Positions 57,729-64,000 of a DNA stretch of 64,000 nt are shown one piece after another (the first letter of the stretch is position 1; every line of letters starts with the position of its first letter). Under the pieces are notes generated by a model. That model did not search any database. It worked only from the letters and a program-made list of their open reading frames with translations, and was not told the DNA's origin. Position numbers and translations under genes: made by a program. This DNA is from JAYZDP01 sp036337765 (GTDB lineage: Bacteria > Acidobacteriota > Thermoanaerobaculia > Multivoradales > Multivoraceae), in NCBI GenBank assembly GCA_036337765.1, contig JAYZDP010000139.1, positions 17,089 through 81,088 of the forward strand, written 5' to 3'.

Positions 57729-59937
57729 CGATCACCTCCAGGACCGAAGATCCCTCCACCAGTCTGTAGACACGATCCACCGCAACATCGCCGCTGAACA
57801 CCTGAGTGGTGTCGGTGGTGGGCCAATGAACTTCGATATGGTCAATGTCGAGAGCCCTGCCGATACCCACAGTCTGCCGCAGCGGGTTGCCGCCGAAGCT
57901 CGATCCGCTCGACACCCAACGGTAGGCGTCGCGCGAAGTCCCCCCGAGAGATGTTGTGACCCGAATGCGGGCACCGATCGCGGAGCGGTTGGAGGTCTTC
58001 CCGACCAGCTCCAGCGCAATCCAATGGTTGCCAAAGCCCGGATTTTCGAACAGGGCATCTCCGAAGCGATCGCCAGGGAAGGCCCCGCCCATCTGCTCGA
58101 AGATGTCGAGATCGCCATCGCCGTCGATGTCGCCGAAGGCCACAGCGTGGCCCTTCTGCAGGTGGCCGAGCCCGGCCGGTACGGTGACGTCGGCGAAGCG
58201 AACGCCGCCGCGGTTGTGGTACAGCACGTTCGGCATCAGCGCCTCGTAGTCGGGATACCCCGTCCCCAGGTAGAAGTCGAGATAGCCGTCGTTGTCGAGG
58301 TCGCCGAAGTTCGACCCCATCGGCAGGTGGAGGCGCTCGAGGCCCACGCTCGCGGCCACATCACGAAACCCGCCACGCCCGTCGCCCTTGTAGAGCTTGG
58401 CCACCTCCCACGGACCCTCGATGCCGAGCGCACTCGCCGCGACGAAGGCGACACCGTCCACGTCGCCCTTGTAGCTCGAGACGTAGAGATCGAGGTCGCC
58501 GTCGTTGTCGAAGTCCCAGAACCAGACCGGAAAGCTCTGCTGCGGACCCTGCACTCCCGCCTGGGCGGCGACGTCGCGAAAGGTGCCGTCGCCCTCGTTG
58601 TGAAACAGGCGATTCGGCCCTCCGAGGACGGAGACGTAGAGGTCGGGATGGCCATCGGCGTCGTAGTCACCCCAGGTGACTCCCTTGACGAAGGCTTCCA
58701 CCGCAACGCCCGCGACCTCTGCAACGTCGGTGAAACGGCCGTCACCCGCGTTGCGAAAGAGCTGACTGCGCGCCGACGCCTCCGGGTCGGGAAGGTGTTC
58801 GTTGCCGACATACAGGTCGAGGTCGCCGTCGTTGTCGTAGTCGGCCCAGGCGGCGGTCTGCGTCGGATAGTGCTGCTCGCCAAGACCGGCGGCGAAGGTG
58901 ACGTCGACGAACACGCCATCGTCGTTGCGCAGCAGCGAGTTCGGATGCCGCCCCTCCCCCGCAAACCAGGCGCCCCGCAGCACGTAGAGGTCGAGGTCGC
59001 CATCGTTGTCGTAGTCGGCATGGGTGACGTTGAGACCCCCATAAAGACCCTCGAGGCCGGCCGCCGCGGACCTGTCCTCGAACGTCCCGTCTCCAGAGTT
59101 CAAGAACAGGTGCGGCTGCCCCGCGGTGTCGAAGGTGGTGGTGAAGACGTCGAGGTCGCCGTCGCCGTCGAGGTCGTCGAGCACCGCTCCGCCCGACAGA
59201 TTGAAGGTATCCAGCCCCTTCGCCGGAGCCACGTTCGTGAAGTGCGGAAAGGACGCGGCGGAGCCGAAGACCTCCAGGGGCAGCTGCCACTCCTCCTCCA
59301 GGGAGTCCGGATACTCCCCCAACGTCATCGCCGCGATGTTGAGCAGCCAGACGGCTTTGACGTAGCGGGGTGAGGAGCGTGGTGTCACTCCAAGGTACTC
59401 TCGTAGGTAGCGCTGAGCTTGCCGCGAGCCGTCTTTCTCAACATGGACGCCTTGTGCGCGGATCGGCAGGATGCACGAGTCGGCGTTGTGTCGCTTGGCG
59501 CAGTTCTCGGTCTCCGCGAAACGCAGGTTGGCGACGGCGAGCCGAAACAGCGTCTCCGCGGACTCCCGCGACGGTACTGCCGCGAGCTCGGGCAGAAGCG
59601 TGCGAGCGGCCTGCAGCCGCTCGATCGCGACTGCCTCGTTGCCGAGGCGCAGCTCGTGCTCCGCCACCTCGGCCAGCAGCCGCCATCGTGCCTCGGCAGG
59701 AGCGCTACCCTCTAGCGCGTCGATCAGCAGCCTGCGGGAGTCTCGAGCGGGGCCCTCGCCGAACCACGGATTCTCCTCGTCGGTGGCGAGCCGAATCGCC
59801 TCGAGCTCGGCGAGCATGCGGCGATGGCTCTCACGGGCCGCAGTCGGCGTGATCGGATCGGCCCCGCCGAGGACTCCTGGCAGCGCCAAAGTCCAAAGAA
59901 CGAGCAGACAAGCTGCCGACGACCGAAAGATCCTCAC
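57718..59937 (-). CDS. Large exported FG-GAP/ASPIC-UnbV protein
   Basis: A 739-residue paralogue of the protein at 45710. A signal peptide (about 1-25, 'VLGGAD') leads a helical N-terminal region with Cys146 and Cys155 in the motif N-C-x3-H-N-A-x-S-C-x-L-P. Then follow VCBS blades ('DDLDGDGDLDVFTTT', 'ADYDNDGDLDLYVLRG', 'GDLDNDGYLDFYLGTGYPD') and an ASPIC/UnbV end ('IEVHWPTTDTTQVFSGDVAV'). It is translationally coupled to the CRTAC1-type gene downstream. The pair 57718/55992 mirrors the pair 45710/44007. Function is unknown. Confidence 0.88.
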   Translation of the reverse strand: MRIFRSSAACLLVLWTLALPGVLGGADPITPTAARESHRRMLAELEAIRLATDEENPWFGEGPARDSRRLLIDALEGSAPAEARWRLLAEVAEHELRLGNEAVAIERLQAARTLLPELAAVPSRESAETLFRLAVANLRFAETENCAKRHNADSCILPIRAQGVHVEKDGSRQAQRYLREYLGVTPRSSPRYVKAVWLLNIAAMTLGEYPDSLEEEWQLPLEVFGSAASFPHFTNVAPAKGLDTFNLSGGAVLDDLDGDGDLDVFTTTFDTAGQPHLFLNSGDGTFEDRSAAAGLEGLYGGLNVTHADYDNDGDLDLYVLRGAWFAGEGRHPNSLLRNDDGVFVDVTFAAGLGEQHYPTQTAAWADYDNDGDLDLYVGNEHLPDPEASARSQLFRNAGDGRFTDVAEVAGVAVEAFVKGVTWGDYDADGHPDLYVSVLGGPNRLFHNEGDGTFRDVAAQAGVQGPQQSFPVWFWDFDNDGDLDLYVSSYKGDVDGVAFVAASALGIEGPWEVAKLYKGDGRGGFRDVAASVGLERLHLPMGSNFGDLDNDGYLDFYLGTGYPDYEALMPNVLYHNRGGVRFADVTVPAGLGHLQKGHAVAFGDIDGDGDLDIFEQMGGAFPGDRFGDALFENPGFGNHWIALELVGKTSNRSAIGARIRVTTSLGGTSRDAYRWVSSGSSFGGNPLRQTVGIGRALDIDHIEVHWPTTDTTQVFSGDVAVDRVYRLVEGSSVLEVIDGS

Positions 59938-60000
59938 CCGGCAACTCTATCCCCGGATTCCACTCACTCCGTCCTGGGAGCGCGGCCCTTCGAGGACAAA

Positions 60001-60031
60001 GAAAAATGGAGGGGGCCGAAGCCCCCTCCAT
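60001..60031 (-). terminator. Rho-independent terminator of the TonB receptor gene
   Basis: On the minus strand ATGGAGGGGGC and GCCCCCTCCAT form a perfect 11-bp stem around a TTCG tetraloop, followed by TTTTTCTTTG. It lies 27 bp after the receptor's stop codon and also separates it from the propeller gene at 57718-59937. It is the clearest intrinsic terminator in the window. Confidence 0.93.
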
Positions 60032-60057
60032 ATTCAGGCTAACTCTCTAAGCGAGAG

Positions 60058-63000
60058 CTACAGGCCGATCTTGAAAGAGGCCCGAAGCAGACGCGGGCGC
60101 TGGTACATGCGCCGGGCGGGGAAGACCTCACCAATACTGTTGTGCTCCATCACCTTCTGCTGGTCGGTGATGTTGACCGCCTCGACCCGAAACTCGCCGC
60201 GAAGACCCTTCTTCGGCAGCGGGAATCCGTACGAGACCGACAGATTCAGCACGTACGAGTCGTTCTCTCGACGACCCTGACGTCCCGTCTCGTGCAGCTG
60301 CAGGCTCACACCGTCGTTCGGTGTACCCGGCTTCAGCAACTCGGCGGGAATACCGTCGGCGCTCGAAGTGATGTTCGTCACAGACACTCCCTCGCTACGC
60401 GCCCAGGGCATGCCGGACTGGAACTTCAGGTGGCCGCCCAACGTCAGGTCGTTCTTGCCAAAACGCCAGGTCTTGAAACCGAACGAGTTGTAGATGATCG
60501 ACCGATCCGCGCTCAGGTTTGGACCCCGACGGTGGATCGTCGACACCGGCTGACCCAGAAACTGTGTCAGTGCGTCAGTGCAGTCCATCGGGTTCGTGCG
60601 GGTCCGTCCCGTAGCGCGACTCGGATTCGTCTGACTGGCGTTGCAGTCATCGATCATGTCCTGATTCAACACGACCGTCAGGTTCTCCAGGTAGGAAGAG
60701 TTGGTGTTGTTCCACCAAGCACCGGCACCCGTCGTGTCGGTCTCTCCCCAGGAGATGTTGTTGTACACCGCGAAGCCGCCGGCAAAGCGACGGTTCAACT
60801 GCACCTGAAGCGCGCGGTAGCTGTTACGGGCCCGTGGCGCGGCGTCGATCGCAGCGCGATCGAGCAGCGTAGCGCTCGCCGGGTCGATAAACCCGTTGGC
60901 GATACCGTAGTCCTCCATCGCGTAGAGGTTACGCGAAAGGTTGTGGTAGTTCGTGGTCGTGAAGATGTTCCGACCCCGATGATCGAGCTGGGTGTTGGAC
61001 GCCATCATGTCGCGCATTTCCCAGTCGATGTACTTCACGTCCACCGCCCAGTTGCGGCTGAACTGCCACTCCATCCCAACCACGGCCTCTTCTTTGTAGT
61101 AGGTCTCCAGGTCGTGTGGGTACAGACCCAGATCGACCGGCTCCCACATCCGCCCAGGCAGCAACGTCGACCAGGCGAAGTTATAGCCGGGCAGCGGTAG
61201 CCCCACCGTGCCGTCGGCACGGGTGTCCGGACGATCCGGACGCGGACAGAAGATGACCGCCTCCAGCGCATCGCAGAAAAGCCACACTTCGTAGCCCTCG
61301 TAGCCATTCCACATGTCGTGCATGCCACCTGCCACGTCGCCACCACCGGCGATCCACGACTGATTCAGCATCGCGTGGTAGTTGCCGTAGTTGACGTTGA
61401 ACAGCAGCTTGCCGTCACCCTTGACGTCGTAGACCACGTTCAAACGCGGATCGACGTAGGTCTGATCGACCACCTTGCGGCGAATGTCGTTCCAACCCTC
61501 CTGGATCTCACCGCGAGCGCCGATGTTGAAGGTCCAGTGGTCGCCGACCGTGAAACGGTCACGGACGTAGAACGCGGTGTCGCGCATCTGCGAGTCACCG
61601 GAGCCTCGGCCTACCTCACTCGTGAGAAGAGGCGAGTTGTAGTCGACCCACACGCAGCCGTGACCGCGGTTGGTGTTGCCGTCCCAGAACGGGTTGTTCT
61701 CGTCGATGTCGTTTCCACGGGTCAGCGAGCAGCTATCTTCAGGGCCGCCGAGCCCCAAGGCACCGAATCCCCCTACACCGGCGTCGAGGTAGCCGAACTC
61801 GTTGTACGAGTCGTAGCCGAAGCCAGACATGAACGAGGTCCGCGACTGTTCGCCCTCCCACTTCGTGTCCTGGAAGTCCAGGCCGTACTTGAGCTCGTGG
61901 TTGGCGCCGATGAACTGAGTCAGACCAAGGTTGGCCTGCTGGCGCGGGAAGGCGTTGAAGCCGAACCCGTCCGACAGGATCCACCCGTTGTTCCAGGCAC
62001 CGAGGTTCTCGTTGTCGACGTAGACGTTGTAGTTGTTACCCGGCCAGAACCGACCCGCGTCGGGATTCGACGGGAAACGCAGCGGCTGTGAAAGGTCGCC
62101 ACCTTCCGTGTTGGGTGGCGGGCCGTGACCGGCCTGAGGACCGCGGTCCAGAGCCTTTGAAGCGATGCAGCGCTCAATGTCGACGTGGCCACAGGCCAGG
62201 TCCTTGTTCTCGTGCGTCGTCTGATCGGCGAGCTTCGCCTCGAGGAAAAGCTGAGGACTAATCGAGTAGTTCCAGCTCACCGAGGTGAGGTCGCTCGGGT
62301 TCGAGTGTGGCGTCGGCGTCCAGTAGTCGAACGACGTGATCTCGGCGTAGTTGCGCCGCGCCGGCGTGTCGATGTACGAGATCGCAATCGAGTTGGCCGT
62401 CGAAGGCTGCAAGTTGAACTTGTAGATCCGAGACTGGTACTCCAGGCTCTGATCGTAGGGATCACCGCTGAGCAGGCGATCTCTGTAGTTGTCGCCGAAA
62501 TCGCTGTGACCGATGAAGAACCACGCCTTGTCGCGCTTGATCGGACCGCCCAGAGACATCTCCCAGCCCTTGCTGAAACCGGCCCATTCGTCGCCTCCAG
62601 GCAGGCAGGCCACCTGGTCGGGACGCTGGTAGGCGCCCGGACGCACGGAACGACCGTCGTCGCGAGAATCGCCGTGGCAGCGCTTGAACCAATCCTCCGG
62701 ATAGGGATTGCCCTGACGTTCGGGGAGCTCCGGCTTCTCGGTGTAGTCGGCGCTCCAGTCCACGTCCTGGCGCTGGTACAGCGCGTCGAAATGGAACTGG
62801 TTGGTCCCCGACTTCACGATCACGTTCGTCGACGTGCCGACATAGCGGCCGTACTCCGCAGCAGATCCGGCACCTTCCATCGACACCTCGGTGAGGGCGG
62901 TGGTGGGCAGATGCACGCGGCTGCCGCCGAACTTGGCGAACGTCGTGTCGACGCCGTCGATGTAGACCGACTGGTCCGCGAAATGCGTACCGTTGGCGGT

Positions 63001-63516
63001 CCGACGGATCGGGCCGAGGTCCTCGTTACGCTGGTCGCCCGTGACGCCCGGAAGAGCGTTCACCAGGCTGTAGTAGGTGCCGCGATGGGCCGGAGCCATC
63101 TCTTTGCCGACCGCGGCTGAAATGGTCGTACCCGCGGTGACGTTGAACTTGTCCACCATGGCCGCCTCGGAAGTGACGGTGATCGTCTCCTCCGTGGCCG
63201 CTTCTAGGGTCAGGTCGACGTTGTGGCGGCCGCCGGCGGTGACGTTCACCGCCTGCGACGCGTTCCCCAGCCCTTCGAGCTCTGCCTCGAGGTTGTAGGC
63301 GCTAGGCACGAGCAACGCGAAGCGGTAAACGCCACCGTTGCCGCTGACAGTGAACTTCTCACCGCGATCGCTCGAGATCGTGATGTTGACCCCGGGTAGC
63401 CCGGCACCCGACGGGTCGCTGACGGTGCCGGTGACTGTGCCGGTGTCGGGCGCATCGGCCCAACCAGGCACGGCCACAAGGGCCAACGCCATCAAGAACG
63501 GAATAACTCGCCTCAT
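60058..63516 (-). CDS. TonB-dependent receptor with carboxypeptidase-regulatory domain
   Basis: A 1152-residue outer-membrane receptor. A signal peptide (about 1-21) is followed by a carboxypeptidase regulatory-like/CNA-B type beta domain ('GTVTGTVSDPSGAGLPGVNITISS', about 25-105), a short 'EETITVTSEA' segment that could serve as TonB box, a plug (about 120-235, 'YIDGVDTTFAKFGGSRVHLPTTALTEVSMEG'), and a large beta-barrel ending 'LRASFKIGL' with the terminal aromatic/hydrophobic pattern. Members of this OAR/SusC-like group take up oligosaccharides, peptides or siderophores. GGGAGGA precedes the ATG. It has its own terminator and lies at the head of the exported-protein island. Confidence 0.93.
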   Translation of the reverse strand: MRRVIPFLMALALVAVPGWADAPDTGTVTGTVSDPSGAGLPGVNITISSDRGEKFTVSGNGGVYRFALLVPSAYNLEAELEGLGNASQAVNVTAGGRHNVDLTLEAATEETITVTSEAAMVDKFNVTAGTTISAAVGKEMAPAHRGTYYSLVNALPGVTGDQRNEDLGPIRRTANGTHFADQSVYIDGVDTTFAKFGGSRVHLPTTALTEVSMEGAGSAAEYGRYVGTSTNVIVKSGTNQFHFDALYQRQDVDWSADYTEKPELPERQGNPYPEDWFKRCHGDSRDDGRSVRPGAYQRPDQVACLPGGDEWAGFSKGWEMSLGGPIKRDKAWFFIGHSDFGDNYRDRLLSGDPYDQSLEYQSRIYKFNLQPSTANSIAISYIDTPARRNYAEITSFDYWTPTPHSNPSDLTSVSWNYSISPQLFLEAKLADQTTHENKDLACGHVDIERCIASKALDRGPQAGHGPPPNTEGGDLSQPLRFPSNPDAGRFWPGNNYNVYVDNENLGAWNNGWILSDGFGFNAFPRQQANLGLTQFIGANHELKYGLDFQDTKWEGEQSRTSFMSGFGYDSYNEFGYLDAGVGGFGALGLGGPEDSCSLTRGNDIDENNPFWDGNTNRGHGCVWVDYNSPLLTSEVGRGSGDSQMRDTAFYVRDRFTVGDHWTFNIGARGEIQEGWNDIRRKVVDQTYVDPRLNVVYDVKGDGKLLFNVNYGNYHAMLNQSWIAGGGDVAGGMHDMWNGYEGYEVWLFCDALEAVIFCPRPDRPDTRADGTVGLPLPGYNFAWSTLLPGRMWEPVDLGLYPHDLETYYKEEAVVGMEWQFSRNWAVDVKYIDWEMRDMMASNTQLDHRGRNIFTTTNYHNLSRNLYAMEDYGIANGFIDPASATLLDRAAIDAAPRARNSYRALQVQLNRRFAGGFAVYNNISWGETDTTGAGAWWNNTNSSYLENLTVVLNQDMIDDCNASQTNPSRATGRTRTNPMDCTDALTQFLGQPVSTIHRRGPNLSADRSIIYNSFGFKTWRFGKNDLTLGGHLKFQSGMPWARSEGVSVTNITSSADGIPAELLKPGTPNDGVSLQLHETGRQGRRENDSYVLNLSVSYGFPLPKKGLRGEFRVEAVNITDQQKVMEHNSIGEVFPARRMYQRPRLLRASFKIGL

Positions 63517-63617
63517 TCAGGTTCCTCCCTGCTTGCGTTTCGAGGTGGGCCGATCACTCCAAGACCACGCAGAGAGCGCAGCATCGGTTGTTCCGGGGAA
63601 CTGCATCCCACCTGAAG

Positions 63618-63638
63618 ACTAAGTCACGTGAACTAAGT
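63618..63638. repeat. ACTAAGT direct repeat flanking CACGTGA upstream of the TonB receptor
   Basis: ACTAAGT at 63618-63624 and 63632-63638 flank CACGTGA, giving two sites 14 bp apart, about 105 bp before the receptor start. This could be a regulator-binding site. The rest of the 427-bp gap 63517-63943 shows no convincing gene. Confidence 0.3.
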
Positions 63639-63690
63639 GCAAGACTCGTGCCGCTATGTCGCCTCCTGCCGCGGGACCCGCAAGTGCGCC

Positions 63691-63720
63691 TTGACAAAGG
63701 CTCTTACACGGCCCTTACAC
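63691..63720 (+). promoter_or_regulatory. Possible sigma-70-like promoter
   Basis: A perfect TTGACA at 63691-63696 is followed 18 bp later by a weak -10 (TTACAC). The nearby sequence CTTACACG-GCC-CTTACACG is a short direct repeat. It could drive the partial gene starting at 63944, but the leader would be long. Confidence 0.25.
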
Positions 63721-63943
63721 GTACGTCGCCGGGCCAAGGAACGCTCGCATCTCCGCCTTTTTGGATCAAGATCCAAACTCTTGGACTTCGGCGGGAACGG
63801 GAGGCTCGACTTCAACAAACAGAGTCAGAGATTCTGCAGGCGCGTGTAGCCGACAATCCCCGAGACCGTCGGGTGGATGTCGTAGACTGCGAGAAGCCCT
63901 GCGACCGAGCCCCTCGGGGCGGAATCCGGACCAAGCGAGACCG

Positions 63944-64000
63944 ATGAGCAAGAGCGCGGCGCCGGTCCCGGCAGCCACACCCTCTCGACGGCTACCGCCA
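63944..64000 (+). CDS. Possible start of a gene cut by the window edge
   Basis: An ATG at 63944 opens a frame of 19 codons (Ala/Pro-rich, starting 'MSKSAAPVPAATPS') that continues past the right edge. There is no strong Shine-Dalgarno and no recognisable domain in so short a piece. Confidence 0.3.
   Translation, partial: MSKSAAPVPAATPSRRLPP

Noticed and set aside
44380..59180. Many near-identical short DNA words such as TCGCCGTCGTTGTCG that look like a repeat array
   Set aside because: They are codon-level repeats of the D-N/D-D-G-D calcium-loop motif of FG-GAP/VCBS blades, not a CRISPR array: there are no constant spacers and they are in frame with coding sequence.
57715..59373. Long plus-strand open frame of about 550 codons opposite a propeller gene
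   Set aside because: It is the antisense of DxDxDG-repeat coding sequence, which in GC-rich DNA gives long open frames rich in Val, Glu and Ala. It has no domain, no Shine-Dalgarno and no signal peptide, while the minus strand encodes clear VCBS and ASPIC/UnbV motifs.

Overview
The window is GC-rich bacterial chromosome with tightly packed genes, many of them overlapping by 4 bases. The gene mix suggests an Acidobacteriota member, perhaps class Thermoanaerobaculia: c-type cytochrome/PQQ periplasmic oxidoreductases, several secreted FG-GAP/ASPIC-UnbV propeller proteins, a carboxypeptidase-regulatory-domain TonB receptor, a longer yeast-like PurC and a cdaA-cdaR-glmM block. This taxonomic call is inference from content only. 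No phage, integrase, IS transposase or CRISPR array is visible.

Layout. 1-5.1 kb: a truncated secreted protein, a heme/copper monooxygenase-like protein, a short-chain dehydrogenase, an alkaline-phosphatase-superfamily enzyme and a class III CoA-transferase. 5.3-10.8 kb: a four-gene run (PQQ dehydrogenase with its own cytochrome c, metallo-beta-lactamase hydrolase, EEP nuclease/phosphatase lipoprotein, Wzx-like flippase). 10.8-19.7 kb: a surface-polysaccharide locus with CDP-glucose synthesis (rfbF, rfbG), a zinc-finger C-methyltransferase, an RfbC-like epimerase, a sugar reductase/epimerase, an acetyltransferase, an FAD enzyme and a glycosyltransferase; it is preceded by a cytochrome c gene broken by an 11-bp tandem duplication.

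19.8-28 kb: HAD phosphatase, LLM-class oxidoreductase, serine beta-lactamase-like lipoprotein, crotonase, ABC exporter, a damaged multiheme cytochrome and a Na+/solute symporter. 28-35 kb: a conserved housekeeping block, tRNA(CAU)-tilS-ftsH-folP-cdaA-cdaR-glmM, joining tRNA-Ile maturation, membrane proteolysis, folate, c-di-AMP and cell-wall precursor synthesis. It is followed by decayed remnants (hybrid histidine kinase, TPR-like gene) around an unusual SDR. 37.3-43.7 kb: pdxJ, purC, a DUF368 lipid-carrier translocase, prephenate dehydrogenase, dipeptidase, Nudix and MBL hydrolases, then a STAS-domain remnant.

44-63.5 kb: an accessory island of exported proteins. A two-gene module (a roughly 560-residue CRTAC1-type propeller protein downstream of a roughly 730-residue propeller protein) occurs twice on the minus strand. 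Between the copies lie a giant lipoprotein frame (propeller, ASPIC/UnbV, TlpA-like thioredoxin, TPR) interrupted by one in-frame UGA, a TPR protein, and a fused double CaiB/BaiF CoA-transferase. A 1152-residue TonB-dependent receptor with a textbook terminator closes the island. The most notable points are the interrupted giant lipoprotein, the duplicated propeller module with its paired-cysteine motifs, the tRNA whose CCA end supplies the first base of the tilS start codon, and a dispersed extragenic repeat present in three copies.
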